Program-made: the position numbers and the translations under genes
Shown: piece after piece, positions 1 to 8,340 of the stretch
How the letters are laid out: every line of letters starts with the position of its first letter
Position numbering within the stretch: position 1 is the stretch's first letter
DNA from: an uncultured Rhodospirillales bacterium
GTDB taxonomy: Bacteria > Pseudomonadota > Alphaproteobacteria > Acetobacterales > Acetobacteraceae
DNA: 43,869 bases
Direction: 5' to 3'
Assembly: GCA_945957135.1 (NCBI GenBank)
Contig: CAMFLK010000006.1
Location: 1-43,869, forward strand
The notes under the pieces: model-generated
The model's database searches: none
The model's input: only the letters and a program-made list of their open reading frames with translations
Told to the model about the DNA's origin: nothing

Positions 1-46
1 CGATAGGAGTCCGTCTCGTGGGCTCGGAGATGTGTATAAGAGACAG
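1..46. other. Illumina Nextera adapter carry-over (not genomic)
   Basis: Bases 13-46 match the 34-nt Nextera read-2 transposase adapter, with the 19-bp Tn5 mosaic end at 28-46. Bases 5-12 read AGGAGTCC, which I recall as the i7 N705 index as it lies in the adapter, and GAT at 2-4 matches the end of the P7 primer. This is synthetic library sequence, so genomic sequence begins at 47. Reading frames that start inside it (for example with MYKRQ or MCIRDR) are artefacts. Confidence 0.97.
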
Positions 47-817
47 GCGCATGGGCGGCCCGGCCTCGCCGGCGCCTGGGCGGAGCGGCGCATGCCGGCC
101 GGGCTGCCGGCCGATCGCGCGGCGCTGCGCGACGAAGCCGCCGGCCGCGCCGGCGCCCTGCCGCCCGATCTCTCGGCCCGTATCCTCCGCGCCTACGGCA
201 TTCCCCTGGTCCGCGCCCTCGTCGTCGCGGATATGGACGAAGGGCTGGCCCGCGCGGGCGAGGTGGGCTTCCCCATGGTGGTGAAGGTCGCCTCGCCGGA
301 TATCCAGCACCGTTCCGATGTCGGCGGCGTGGTGCTCGATGTGGGCGATCCCCAGGCGCTGCGCGCGGCGATCACCCGCATCCGCGACAGCGTGCTCGCG
401 CATCGCCCGGATGCCCGCATCGACGGCTACGAGTTGCAGGAACAGCTGACCGGATGGGTCGAGGCGATGGCCGGCTTCACCGAGGCCGCGCCGTTCCCGC
501 CGATCGTGGTCGCCGGTACCGGCGGCACGCTGGTGGAGATCGCCGCGGATCGCGCCCTGCGCCTTGCCCCGTTCGACGCCGAGGAAGCGCGGGCGATGGT
601 CGCCGGCACGCGGCTCGCGAAGCTGCTGTCCGGCTATCGCAATCTCGTCGCCGCCACCGATCTCGGCGGCCTCGCCGGGCTGGTGGCCGGACTCGCGCGC
701 CTGGCCTTCGATTTTTCCGGCGTGCTGGCCGCCGGCGACCTCAACCCCGTGCTGGTGCGGCCGGGATCGGGGGAGGTGCGGGTGGTCGACTCGCTGCTCG
801 TCCGGACGAGGATGTGA
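47..817 (+). CDS. ADP-forming acyl-CoA synthetase, C-terminal ATP-grasp part (5' truncated)
   Basis: The 3' part of an NDP-forming acyl-CoA (acetyl-CoA) synthetase. These enzymes interconvert acyl-CoA, ADP and phosphate with acid, CoA and ATP in the cytoplasm. What remains is about 256 residues matching the beta/ATP-grasp_5 domain. Visible landmarks are LRAYGIPLV, VVKVASPDIQHRSDVGGV (binding and hinge region), VVAGTGGTLVE (Gly-rich nucleotide loop), LRLAPFDAEEARAM and the terminal DLNPVLVRP typical of ATP-grasp metal sites. The start is missing because the contig begins in adapter sequence; the frame is open from 47. Any N-terminal CoA-binding and ligase domains would lie off the contig. The exact substrate cannot be told. 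A fusion with a GNAT domain, as in Pat enzymes, is possible upstream but unseen. Confidence 0.88.
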   Translation, partial: AHGRPGLAGAWAERRMPAGLPADRAALRDEAAGRAGALPPDLSARILRAYGIPLVRALVVADMDEGLARAGEVGFPMVVKVASPDIQHRSDVGGVVLDVGDPQALRAAITRIRDSVLAHRPDARIDGYELQEQLTGWVEAMAGFTEAAPFPPIVVAGTGGTLVEIAADRALRLAPFDAEEARAMVAGTRLAKLLSGYRNLVAATDLGGLAGLVAGLARLAFDFSGVLAAGDLNPVLVRPGSGEVRVVDSLLVRTRM

Positions 818-844
818 AGCGCGGGCATCTTCGCCGGTCGGTCG

Positions 845-899
845 ATATGAAGAAAGGAAGCGCTTCTTTTTTGAAAAAAAGAAGCAAAAAACTTTTATT
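845..899 (+). repeat. AT-rich hairpin repeat, copy 1 (3' flank of upstream gene)
   Basis: An AT-rich block in a GC-rich genome, starting 28 bp after the stop of the acyl-CoA synthetase gene. GCTTCTTTTTT (862-872) pairs perfectly with AAAAAAGAAGC (875-885), and a U-rich run follows (CTTTTATTATTT, 891-902). It also contains the palindrome GAAGCGCTTC (857-866). A near copy lies at 2544-2599 on the minus strand, again just after a gene stop and in the same orientation relative to that gene. Likely role is a transcription terminator or a dispersed 3'-UTR element; the function is inferred. Confidence 0.7.
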
Positions 900-1008
900 A
901 TTTGATCCGTACACGCGGTATCGCCTCGGGAATGACCCAAGGTAAAAAAAATCTCGGTCAGCGGGCTCGAAGTTGAAGAAAAGACGGGCGGTTCAGGCGT
1001 GATCCGGG

Positions 1009-1443
1009 TCATCCCGACCATTCGGCCAGACGGGGCGCGGCCAGGGCGCGCCGCTGCGCACGCGGCCCGATCCAGTCGGGGATGAGGCTCCAATTCACCG
1101 GCCGACGCACAATCCGTCGCGGCCTTGCCTGCATCCGCACCCGACGGCGCGCGGCTGCCGCGGGCGCCCGACGCGTCCGGGGGCGACGGACAGCCCCGTC
1201 CTCCGCCCGCGCGACAGCTTCCTCCGCCGGAACCGCGCCCACCTGCATCGGCTCGGCCTCCGGCAATTGCGCGAACTTCCCCGCCCGCCAATCGGCGAAC
1301 AGCGCGTCCAGCGCCTGGAACGCGGCCATCATCTGCTTCATGGCCGCCGCTTCCGCCCGCCCCAGGAACAGCCGCGCCCACACCCCACCCAACAGCGCAG
1401 AGAGCGTCTGCACGATCAGGGTGAAGGGGTTCGGCCGGTCCAT
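1009..1443 (-). CDS. Small hypothetical protein with hydrophobic N-terminus and Arg/Ala-rich tail
   Basis: A 144-residue protein I do not recognise. Residues about 7-28 (FTLIVQTLSALLGGVWARLF) are hydrophobic and could be a membrane helix or amphipathic helix. The middle, with QMMAAFQALDALFADWRAG, looks helical. The C-terminal half is rich in Ala, Arg and Pro and strongly basic, which suggests nucleic-acid or membrane contact. The start is well supported: AGAGGAGA (complement of 1451-1458) lies 7 nt before the ATG. A promoter-like pair lies upstream. It stands alone, convergent with the acyl-CoA synthetase gene. Opposite-strand frames over it are composition shadows. Confidence 0.7.
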   Translation of the reverse strand: MDRPNPFTLIVQTLSALLGGVWARLFLGRAEAAAMKQMMAAFQALDALFADWRAGKFAQLPEAEPMQVGAVPAEEAVARAEDGAVRRPRTRRAPAAAARRRVRMQARPRRIVRRPVNWSLIPDWIGPRAQRRALAAPRLAEWSG

Positions 1444-1486
1444 GGTGACATCTCCTCTATGAAGAATTTAAAGCGAACTCATCCGC

Positions 1487-1516
1487 CATATAGGCCGACC
1501 CTGCATGATGTTGCAA
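1487..1516 (-). promoter_or_regulatory. Candidate sigma-70 promoter for the small gene ending at 1009
   Basis: On the minus strand TTGCAA (1516-1511) and TATATG (1492-1487) are 18 nt apart, placing transcription start about 35-40 nt before the ATG at 1443. The region is the AT-richest part of the 264-bp gap between the small gene and the SDR gene. Only sequence resemblance supports it. Confidence 0.35.
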
Positions 1517-1707
1517 CGTTAAAATTCATTGTTCCCAGATTTTTTTGATCACCCCCATGTCACATCGCCCGAGCAAACAGCGACTGCGCCGCCACCTGGG
1601 GAACCACGAGCGTGATCACGGCCCTCCTCCCCCACATACGCGTCGCGGCATTTTGCCGACCGGCCTCGTTGCCGGGGCGAGACCGGCAGGGCGTGCCTGT
1701 CCCTACC

Positions 1708-2481
1708 TCACCGGTAGCGTTCCGCCAGTTCGGGGCTTTGGGCGCCGAAGGCGGCGAGGTCGGCGGTGAAGATGGCTTGCAGCAGGTCGGGGCGGTTCAC
1801 GCCGGGGGCGCAGACGACCTCGCCGAGGTCCAACCCGCGCCGGCTCGCGGTCACGACCTCCTCCGCGGACATGCGGGGGAGGTGGCTGAGGTCCATTCCC
1901 TGGCGCGTGTGGAATTCCGTGGCGACGATGCCGGGGCAGAGCGCCTGGACGCGCAGGCCGCGCGCGGAGAATTCGGCATGCAGTTGCTGCGTCCAGGCCA
2001 CCAGATGCGCGAGGGTGCCGGTATAGACGGCCCGGCGCGGCATCTGCTCCGGGCCGGCCGGGCCGCTGAAGGCGATCATGCCGGAGACGTTGACCACCGT
2101 GCCCGTGCCGCGCGCGAGCATGCCAGGCACGGCGGCCAGGGTCAGCAGGGTGGGGGCCAGCACCTTGATGCGGATCAGTTCGGCGGCCCGGTCGGCCGGC
2201 AGGGCCTCGAACGGCATGTAGTGGGCGACGCCGGCGCAGTTGATCAGGGTCGCCGGTTCGCGGGTCCGGCATGCATCCTCGAGCGTGCGTATTCCGTCTT
2301 CGCTCGCGAGGTCGGCGGCGATGGTCTCGACGGCGACATGGCCGAGTGTGCGGGCCACATCGTCGAGCCCGGCCTGGCGGCGGGCGCAGAGGATGAGGTC
2401 GTGGCCGTCCGCCGCCAGGCGTTCGGCATATGCCTTGCCGATCCCCGACGACGCCCCGGTGACAAGTGCCAGTTTGGACAT
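1708..2481 (-). CDS. SDR family oxidoreductase lacking the catalytic lysine
   Basis: A 257-residue short-chain dehydrogenase/reductase of normal length with a Rossmann fold for NAD(P)(H). Seen: TGASSGIG (8-15) for cofactor binding, NCAG (81-84), NVSG with Ser133, and Tyr153 in AVYTGTL. The classical YxxxK motif would put Lys at 157, but the codon there encodes Leu. After it comes LCPGIVATEF, the usual PG segment. Family knowledge says Lys lowers the Tyr pKa and holds the nicotinamide ribose, so activity may be weak or altered. The start at 2481 is chosen because MSKLALVTG begins exactly at the first beta strand; an open frame extends upstream without homology. Substrate unknown. Confidence 0.85.
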   Translation of the reverse strand: MSKLALVTGASSGIGKAYAERLAADGHDLILCARRQAGLDDVARTLGHVAVETIAADLASEDGIRTLEDACRTREPATLINCAGVAHYMPFEALPADRAAELIRIKVLAPTLLTLAAVPGMLARGTGTVVNVSGMIAFSGPAGPEQMPRRAVYTGTLAHLVAWTQQLHAEFSARGLRVQALCPGIVATEFHTRQGMDLSHLPRMSAEEVVTASRRGLDLGEVVCAPGVNRPDLLQAIFTADLAAFGAQSPELAERYR

Positions 2482-2543
2482 GTGCCCCCCAAAATCCCCC
2501 GAAGGGTTCGCGAGAGACCGAGCCGACGCAAGGCCCAAGTGCG

Positions 2544-2599
2544 GAAGTCTTTTTGCTTCCTTTTCTTCAGAAAAAGAAGACGCTTCCTTCCTTCTTATC
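2544..2599 (-). repeat. AT-rich hairpin repeat, copy 2 (3' flank of phoB)
   Basis: On the minus strand this reads like copy 1 at 845-899, sharing GGAAGCG, CTTCTTTTT, GAAGCAAAAA and ACTT blocks. A 10-bp stem with one G-U pair forms between 2556-2565 and 2570-2579, with loop TTCA. It begins about 14 bp after the phoB stop, so it may terminate the pst-pho operon. The match between two otherwise unrelated loci marks a dispersed repeat family. Confidence 0.7.
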
Positions 2600-2612
2600 T
2601 ACTCCCGCGCCC

Positions 2613-3377
2613 CTACAGCGGCTCGGTATCCAGCGCATACCCCGCCGCGCGCACCGTGCGCACGATGTCCAGCTCGCCTTCGCCGTTGATGGATTTGCGC
2701 AGGCGGCGGATGTGGACATCGACGGTGCGGGGTTCCACGTGGATGTCCGGGCCCCACACCGCGTCCAGCACTTCCTCGCGCGCGAACACCCGGCGGGGGT
2801 GCTGCATCAGGAATTCCAGCAGGCGGAACTCCGTGGGGCCGAGATGGATGGGGCGGCCGTTGCGCTGCACGCGGTGGGAGGTGAGGTCCATGGTGATGTC
2901 GTGGAAGGTGAGCTGGCCCTTGCTGGGCACGCTGCTGGCGCGGCGCAGCAGGGCGCGCATGCGGGCGAGCAGCGCGTCCATGTTGAAGGGCTTGGTGATG
3001 TAGTCGTCCGCCCCGGTGTTCAGGCCGCGCACCGCGTCCTGGTCCTCGGTGCGGGCGGTGACCATGATCACCGGCAGGTCGCGGGTGGCGGGGCGGCGGC
3101 GGATCTGCCGGCACACCTCGATGCCGGACATCACCGGCAGCATCCAGTCCAGCAGCACCAGGTCGGGCTGGGTTTCGGCGATGCGGGTCAGCGCTTCCTG
3201 CCCGTCCGCGGCTTCCTCCACCCGGAAGCCCTGCTTCTCCAGGTTGTAGCGCAGCATGGTGGCCAGCGCCGCCTCGTCTTCCACCACCAGCACCAGGGGT
3301 TTCGCCAGGCTGGAAAATCCCTCGGCCATGCGCGGGTCCTTCAGGTCGCGGTGCGACGTGTCCTGCGACATCGACAT
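2613..3377 (-). CDS. phoB: Phosphate regulon response regulator PhoB
   Basis: A 254-residue OmpR/PhoB-type response regulator that activates phosphate-starvation genes when phosphorylated. The receiver domain (about 28-145) has the acidic pair E33-D34, phosphoacceptor Asp77 in LVLLDWMLP, Thr108 and Lys129 in YITKPF. The winged-helix DNA-binding domain (about 155-250) ends with RTVDVHIRRLRK and VRAAGYALD. It follows phoU with a 2-nt gap, so the two are probably translated together. In-frame ATGs at 3377 and 3371 are equally possible; MAEGFSS further in is a third option. The cognate kinase phoR is not in this window. Confidence 0.95.
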   Translation of the reverse strand: MSMSQDTSHRDLKDPRMAEGFSSLAKPLVLVVEDEAALATMLRYNLEKQGFRVEEAADGQEALTRIAETQPDLVLLDWMLPVMSGIEVCRQIRRRPATRDLPVIMVTARTEDQDAVRGLNTGADDYITKPFNMDALLARMRALLRRASSVPSKGQLTFHDITMDLTSHRVQRNGRPIHLGPTEFRLLEFLMQHPRRVFAREEVLDAVWGPDIHVEPRTVDVHIRRLRKSINGEGELDIVRTVRAAGYALDTEPL

Positions 3378-3379
3378 GG

Positions 3380-4096
3380 TCAGTCGTGCCGCCGTACCAC
3401 GGCGTAGGCCGAGGTGTCGCCCTTGGGCCGCGCGTCCGACAGCGGCGCGCCGGTGATGGCATAGTACACCGTCTCGGCGATGTTGGTGGCGTGGTCGCCG
3501 ATGCGTTCGAGGTTCTTGGCGATGAACAGCAGATGCGTGCAGGCGGTGATGTTGCGCGCGTCCTCCATCATGTAGGTGATGAGTTCGCGGAACAGGGCGT
3601 TGTAGATTTCGTCGATCTGCGTGTCGCCGCGCCACACCTGCAGCGCCTTGTCCATGTCGTTCTCGCCGATCGCGTCGATGATCAGCTTCAGCTGGTCCTG
3701 CACCAGCCGCGCCATGTGGGCGAGGCCGGTGAGGCTGTAGGGGGCGGGGAACTCCTTCAGCACGATGCTGCGCTTGGCGACGTTGGCGGCGTAGTCGCCG
3801 ATGCGTTCGAGGTCGCCCGTCATCTTCAGGCTGGCGACGATCTGGCGCAGGTCCTGCGCCATGGGCTGGCGCAGCGCGAGCATGCGGATGACGAACTGCT
3901 CCGCCTCGTGCTCCATGGCATCGACGCGGGGGTCCAGCTCCACGGCGCGGGCCGCGGCGTCGCCGTCGCGCAGCAGGATGGCGTCGCAGGCGGCGGCCAC
4001 CTGGCTCTCCACCATGCCGCCCATGTCGGTCATCAGCCCGCGCAGGCGGGCAAGTTCCTCGTCGTAGCGTTTGACGATGTGTTCGGCGTCGGTCAT
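3380..4096 (-). CDS. phoU: Phosphate transport system regulator PhoU
   Basis: A 238-residue cytoplasmic PhoU protein with the two expected three-helix repeats. The metal-binding motif appears twice, as GDLERIGDYAANVA and KNLERIGDHATNIAE. PhoU links Pst transporter activity to the PhoR/PhoB two-component system and damps Pho signalling when phosphate is plentiful. The start at 4096 has GGAG about 8 nt upstream. It lies 13 bp after pstB and 2 bp before phoB in the same operon. Confidence 0.96.
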   Translation of the reverse strand: MTDAEHIVKRYDEELARLRGLMTDMGGMVESQVAAACDAILLRDGDAAARAVELDPRVDAMEHEAEQFVIRMLALRQPMAQDLRQIVASLKMTGDLERIGDYAANVAKRSIVLKEFPAPYSLTGLAHMARLVQDQLKLIIDAIGENDMDKALQVWRGDTQIDEIYNALFRELITYMMEDARNITACTHLLFIAKNLERIGDHATNIAETVYYAITGAPLSDARPKGDTSAYAVVRRHD

Positions 4097-4109
4097 CTGC
4101 CTGCTCCGT

Positions 4110-4931
4110 TCAGCCGAACCGGCCGGTGATGTATTCCTGGGTGCGACGTTCGCGCGGGGTGGTGAACATCTGCGTGGCGCTGCCCGCCTCGACCATCTCG
4201 CCGAGATAGAAGAACGCCACCTGGTCGGCGCAGCGCGCGGCCTGCTGCATGTTGTGGGTGACGATGGCGATGGTGAAGTCGCGCTTCAGCTCGTCGATCA
4301 GCTCCTCGATCTTGAGCGTGCTGATCGGGTCCAGCGCCGAGGTGGGCTCGTCGAGCAGGATCACCTCCGGGCGCACGGCGATGGTGCGGGCGATGCACAG
4401 GCGCTGCTGCTGGCCGCCGGACAGGCCCATGGCCGAGCCGTTCAGCCGGTCCTTCACCTCGCCCCACAGGGCGGCGCGGGTCAGCGACCATTCCACCCGC
4501 TCGTCCATCGCGGATTTGGACAGGCGCTCGTGCAGCTTCACGCCGAAGGCGATGTTGTCGTAGATCGTCATCGGGAACGGCGTGGGCTTCTGGAACACCA
4601 TGCCGATGCGGCTGCGCAGCTGGTTCAGGTCGATGTCCGGGGAAATGATGTTCACGCCGTCCATCATCACCTGGCCGGTGGCGCGCTGGCCGGGGTAGAG
4701 GTCGTACATCCGGTTCAGCACGCGCAGCAGCGTGGACTTGCCGCAGCCGGACGGGCCGATCATGCCCGTCACCTGCCGGGTGGGGAAGGCGAGGTTGATG
4801 TTGGTCAACGCCTTGTGGCTGCCATAGAAGAAGTCGAGGTCGTTGATGGCGATGCGGGCGGGCGCCGGCGCGCCATCCGCCGCCTTGGCGCCGGCCGGCC
4901 GTTCGCTGCTGTCGTTCATCGTGGTGCTCAT
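4110..4931 (-). CDS. pstB: Phosphate ABC transporter ATP-binding protein PstB
   Basis: A 273-residue ATPase subunit of the high-affinity phosphate importer PstSCAB. Walker [10 protein letters not shown] is at 59-67, the PstB-type [17 protein letters not shown] follows, the ABC signature LSGGQQQR is at 170-177, Walker B ILLDEP at 191-196 with SALDP next, and THNMQQAAR carries the switch His. The N-terminal about 28 residues form a Pro/Ala-rich extension. No good ribosome site precedes either candidate start (4931 or the in-frame ATG at 4919). It lies 20 bp after pstA. Confidence 0.96.
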   Translation of the reverse strand: MSTTMNDSSERPAGAKAADGAPAPARIAINDLDFFYGSHKALTNINLAFPTRQVTGMIGPSGCGKSTLLRVLNRMYDLYPGQRATGQVMMDGVNIISPDIDLNQLRSRIGMVFQKPTPFPMTIYDNIAFGVKLHERLSKSAMDERVEWSLTRAALWGEVKDRLNGSAMGLSGGQQQRLCIARTIAVRPEVILLDEPTSALDPISTLKIEELIDELKRDFTIAIVTHNMQQAARCADQVAFFYLGEMVEAGSATQMFTTPRERRTQEYITGRFG

Positions 4932-4951
4932 TGGGTTCGATCCGCGAGGGG

Positions 4952-5833
4952 TCAGGTACGTTTGCGCAGGACGACGCGGGCGACGATGTTGAGCGCCAGC
5001 ACGCCGAAGGTGATGAGCAGCGCCCCCACCCAGGCGAGTTGCACCCAGTCGTCGAAGGCCGAGCCGGCATATTGATAGATGGTCACCGGCAGGCTGGCCA
5101 TCGGCTGGCCGAGGCTGACCGACCAGTTGAGGTTGCCGAGCGAGGTGAACAGCAGCGGCGCCGTTTCGCCGGCCACGCGGGCGATGGCCAGCAGCACGCC
5201 GGTGGCGATGCCGTCCAGCGCCGCGCGGTAGCAGACGAAGACGATGGACTTCCATTTCGGCGCGCCCAGCGCCACCGCCGCCTCGCGCAGCGAGACCGGG
5301 ATCAGCGCCAGCATGTCCTCCGTGGTACGCACCACGATGGGGATCACGATCACCGCCAGCGCCAGGCTGCCGGCGAGGCCGGTGAACCCGCCCATCGGCT
5401 GCACCGCCACCTCATAGACGAACAGGCCGATCAGGATGGAGGGGGCGGAGAGCAGCACGTCCGAGACGAAGCGCACGACGTTGCCGAGCGTGGAGCCGCG
5501 CGCGTATTCCGACAGGTAGGTGCCCACCATCAGCCCGATCGGCGTGCCGATGGCCGTGCCCAGCGCCGTCTGGATCAGGCTGCCGACGATGGCGTTGAGC
5601 AGCCCGCCGCCGGAGCCGGGCGGCAGGGTGGGGCGGGTGAACACCGTCAGGCTGAGGCCGGACACGCCGAGCCACAGCAGGGTCGCCAGGATCAACGCCA
5701 GGAAGGCAAGGCCGATGCCGGTGGCCACCAGGCACAGCAGCTTGACCATGTTGCTGGCGCGCCGGCGCCGGCGCGAGAGCTGGTCGGCCACCCGCGCGTC
5801 GCGCGCGGGGCCGGCGGCGAGGGTGGCGCTCAT
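4952..5833 (-). CDS. pstA: Phosphate ABC transporter permease PstA
   Basis: A 293-residue inner-membrane permease subunit. A basic N-terminus ([10 protein letters not shown]) precedes the first membrane helix, and about six helices follow. The permease loop reads [18 protein letters not shown], the segment that contacts PstB, and YLSEYAR is typical of PstA. The start at 5833 is firm: GAGGAG lies 7 nt upstream. The ATG overlaps the pstC stop by 4 nt (ATGA), implying translational coupling. Confidence 0.95.
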   Translation of the reverse strand: MSATLAAGPARDARVADQLSRRRRRASNMVKLLCLVATGIGLAFLALILATLLWLGVSGLSLTVFTRPTLPPGSGGGLLNAIVGSLIQTALGTAIGTPIGLMVGTYLSEYARGSTLGNVVRFVSDVLLSAPSILIGLFVYEVAVQPMGGFTGLAGSLALAVIVIPIVVRTTEDMLALIPVSLREAAVALGAPKWKSIVFVCYRAALDGIATGVLLAIARVAGETAPLLFTSLGNLNWSVSLGQPMASLPVTIYQYAGSAFDDWVQLAWVGALLITFGVLALNIVARVVLRKRT

Positions 5834-6798
5834 GACCCGCTCCTCGGCCGCAGCAACAGGCGCGATATGGCCAGCACGATGAAGGAGATCACGAACAGGA
5901 TGAACCCGAGTGCGAGAAGGGAGGACAGTTTCAGGCTGCCGGCCTGGCTTTCGGGAAACTCCAGCGCCACCAGCGAGGCGATGGTGTTGCCGGGGCCGAA
6001 CAGGCTGGCGGAAATGCGGTTGGTGTTGCCGATCACGAAGGTGACCGCCATGGTCTCGCCCAGCGCGCGGCCGAGGCCGAGCATGATGCCGCCGACCACG
6101 GAGACGCGGGTATAGGGCAGCACGATGGAGCGCATCACCTCCCAGGTGGTGCAGCCCACGCCGTAGGCGCTCTCCTTGAACACCGGCGGCACGGTGAGGA
6201 ACACGTCGCGCATCGTGGCGGCGACGAAGGGGATGATCATCACCGCGAGGATGATGGCGGCGGTGAGGATGCCGGTGCCGAAGGGCGGCCCCGCGAACAG
6301 CGTGGACAGCACGGGAATGTCGCCCACCGCGTCGATCACCGGCGGCTGGATCCAGCTGGCCATGAAGGGGACGATCATGAAGAAGCCCCACATGCCGTAG
6401 ATGATCGAGGGCACCGCGGCGAGCAGCTCGATCGCCGTGCCCACCGGGCGGCGCAGCCAGGCCGGCGCCAGCTCGGTCAGCCAGAAGGCGATGCCGAAGG
6501 CGAGCGGCACGGCGATGATCAGCGCGATGACGGAGGTGACGATGGTGCCGTAGATCGGCACCGCGGCACCGAACACCTGCTGCACCGGGTCCCAATCGGA
6601 ATCCCACAGGAAGGGCAGGCCGAAGGCGCGCAGCGCCGGCAGGCCGCCGATGAACAGCGAGACGATGATCGCGCCCAGCAGCACGAGCACGAACAGCCCG
6701 GCGCCATGGGCGATGAGGGAGAAAATGCGATCGCCGGGCGAGGCGGCGCCGGCGCGGCGAATGGGGGGGGAGGCGGAAAGGGCGGCGGACTGGGACAC
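5830..6798 (-). CDS. pstC: Phosphate ABC transporter permease PstC
   Basis: A 322-residue inner-membrane permease paired with PstA. After a short cytoplasmic N-terminus, helix 1 is [20 protein letters not shown]. Other landmarks are [11 protein letters not shown], the EAA-like loop [20 protein letters not shown] and [14 protein letters not shown], all characteristic of PstC. AGGA lies about 7 nt before the ATG. The gene follows pstS after a 60-bp gap that contains a strong hairpin. Confidence 0.95.
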   Translation of the reverse strand: MSQSAALSASPPIRRAGAASPGDRIFSLIAHGAGLFVLVLLGAIIVSLFIGGLPALRAFGLPFLWDSDWDPVQQVFGAAVPIYGTIVTSVIALIIAVPLAFGIAFWLTELAPAWLRRPVGTAIELLAAVPSIIYGMWGFFMIVPFMASWIQPPVIDAVGDIPVLSTLFAGPPFGTGILTAAIILAVMIIPFVAATMRDVFLTVPPVFKESAYGVGCTTWEVMRSIVLPYTRVSVVGGIMLGLGRALGETMAVTFVIGNTNRISASLFGPGNTIASLVALEFPESQAGSLKLSSLLALGFILFVISFIVLAISRLLLRPRSGS

Positions 6799-6821
6799 GC
6801 GCGTGTTCCTGAAAGAGAAGG

Positions 6822-6851
6822 CGGCCGGGGGTGCCTGCGCGCCCCCGGCCG
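6822..6851 (-). terminator. Intercistronic GC-rich hairpin between pstS and pstC
   Basis: CGGCCGGGGG (6822-6831) and CCCCCGGCCG (6842-6851) form a perfect 10-bp stem with a 10-nt loop, starting 8 bp after the pstS stop. On the minus strand a pyrimidine-rich stretch (CCTTCTCTTTC) follows. Such hairpins often cause partial termination or protect the upstream mRNA, which would give more PstS than membrane subunits. Structure is seen; the role is inferred. Confidence 0.6.
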
Positions 6852-6858
6852 GGAAGGA

Positions 6859-7881
6859 TCAGCTCTTGACGTTCGCGGCCCAGGCGGCGCGCACGGCGTT
6901 CTGCACCGCTTCCGGCAGCGCGATGTATTCCAGATCGGCCGCGATCTTGCCGCCGTTCTTGTAGGCCCAGTCGAAGAACTTCATCACGTTGGCCGAACGG
7001 GCCGGGTCCTTCGCGTCCTTCGGCAGCAGGATGAAGGTGGCGGAGACGATCGGCCAGCTGGTGGCGCCCTGCGTGTCGATCAGATCGACGGCGAAGTTCG
7101 GCGCGTTCTTCCAGTCGCCATTGGCGGCGGCGGCGGCGAAGGCCTCCAGCGTCGGCTTCACGAAGGCGCCGGACTTGTTGCGCAGCTGCGCGGTGGTCAG
7201 CTTGTTCTGCGTGGCGTAGGCGTTCTCGACATAGCCGATGCCGCCGCGCACCTGGCGCACGGTGGCGGCCACGCCGTCATTGCCCTTCGCGCCGTTGCCG
7301 GCCGCCCATTTCACCGAGGTGCTGGCGCCCACCTTGCTCTTCCATTCCGGCGACACGGCGGAGAGGTAGGAGGTGAACACGAAGGTCGTGCCCGAGCCGT
7401 CGGCGCGATAGACCGGGGCGATGGCGATGTTGGGCAGGGTCAGGCCGTGGTTCAGCTCGACCAGCTTGGGGTCGTTCCACTTGGTGATGGTGCCCGCGTA
7501 GATGTCGGCCAGGATTTCGCCGGTGAGCTTGAGCTGGTCGGCGGCGATGCCCGGCAGGTTCACGATCGGCACCACCGCGCCCATCACGGCGGGGAACTGC
7601 AGCAGGTTGCCGGAGGTGAGCTTGGCCGGGTCCATCGGCGCGTCGGAGGCGCCGAAATCGACCGTGCGGTTCAGGATCTGGTTCTGCCCGCCGCCGGAGC
7701 CGATCGCCTGGTAGTTCAGCTCGATGCCGATGGCGGCCTTCGCGGCCTCGCCCCACTTGGCATAGACGGGCGCCGGGAAGGTGGCGCCGGCGCCGGTGAT
7801 CTGCTGCGCGCGCAGCGCCGCGGGGGCGGCCAGGGTGAACCCGGCCAGGGTGACGGCCAGGGCCTTGGTGATGAAATTCAT
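6859..7881 (-). CDS. pstS: Periplasmic phosphate-binding protein PstS
   Basis: A 340-residue substrate-binding protein delivering phosphate to PstCAB. A Sec signal peptide occupies residues 1-25 (cleavage likely after ALRA), and the mature protein begins [11 protein letters not shown], the classic PstS start. Phosphate-binding segments include [18 protein letters not shown] and [22 protein letters not shown] lies about 5 nt before the ATG. It is the first gene of pstSCAB-phoU-phoB and has a candidate Pho box about 120 bp upstream. Confidence 0.97.
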   Translation of the reverse strand: MNFITKALAVTLAGFTLAAPAALRAQQITGAGATFPAPVYAKWGEAAKAAIGIELNYQAIGSGGGQNQILNRTVDFGASDAPMDPAKLTSGNLLQFPAVMGAVVPIVNLPGIAADQLKLTGEILADIYAGTITKWNDPKLVELNHGLTLPNIAIAPVYRADGSGTTFVFTSYLSAVSPEWKSKVGASTSVKWAAGNGAKGNDGVAATVRQVRGGIGYVENAYATQNKLTTAQLRNKSGAFVKPTLEAFAAAAANGDWKNAPNFAVDLIDTQGATSWPIVSATFILLPKDAKDPARSANVMKFFDWAYKNGGKIAADLEYIALPEAVQNAVRAAWAANVKS

Positions 7882-7999
7882 GCTTTCTCCTCGGAGAACC
7901 GGGTTCTCCGTGCTGTGCGAACGCGCCGGCGGACTCGCCGGCCCGCTTCCGAACGGCGCGGACCCTATCCAGCGACAGCGACGAGAAGATTGCAGATTT

Positions 8000-8017
8000 G
8001 TGAAGCTTCGATGACAG
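8000..8017 (-). promoter_or_regulatory. Candidate Pho box upstream of pstS
   Basis: Read on the minus strand, 8017-8000 is CTGTCATCGAAGCTTCAC. The first half matches the known PhoB half-site CTGTCAT exactly, and the second half keeps TCAC in register. A loose -10 (CAATCT) lies a short distance downstream. It sits in the 144-bp gap before pstS, where a PhoB site is expected. Half-site quality is unequal, so confidence is moderate. Confidence 0.5.
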
Positions 8018-8025
8018 CAACCCCG

Positions 8026-8340
8026 TCAGGCAGCCGGCGCAAGGCTCCGCCATTCGCTCGCACGCCGGCTCACCTGAAACAACGCCGGCGGTTCGGCCAC
8101 GCCGGCATCGACCGCGTCGAGCAGGGCGGTGAGGCTGGAGGCTTCGGCGAGCACCTCGCCGGGGTCGTCGAGCAGGCAGAAGGCGTGGTCCTCGCTGACC
8201 AGCAGCATGCGCGGCAGGGCGCGGGCGGGCGATTGCAGCATCAGCGCGGGCGTGCCGTCGTCGCACAGCGCGGGCTGCCAGTGCAGCTGCCGCTCCCGGC
8301 ACCAGCGGGTGAGGCAGCGCAGTTCGGTCATGTCGAGCAT
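8026..8340 (-). CDS. Small hypothetical protein upstream of pstS
   Basis: A 104-residue soluble protein I do not recognise. It has no signal peptide or membrane helix. The N-terminus MTELRCLTRWCRERQLHW looks helical and the middle (LMLQSPARALPRMLLVSED) alternates strand-like and helical segments. It contains four Cys (positions 9, 14, 26, 55), not arranged as a known zinc motif. GGGAG lies about 8 nt before the ATG at 8340, which fixes the start. In many alphaproteobacteria phoR occupies this place; this gene is not a kinase. Confidence 0.6.
   Translation of the reverse strand: MLDMTELRCLTRWCRERQLHWQPALCDDGTPALMLQSPARALPRMLLVSEDHAFCLLDDPGEVLAEASSLTALLDAVDAGVAEPPALFQVSRRASEWRSLAPAA

Noticed and set aside
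18-284. Frames starting inside the adapter (MGSEMCIRDR..., MYKRQ...)
   Set aside because: The start codons belong to synthetic Nextera sequence; only the downstream ATP-grasp frame from 47 is genomic.
1082-1548. Plus-strand frames over the small gene at 1009-1443
   Set aside because: The minus-strand gene has a strong ribosome site and sensible composition; the plus frames have neither.
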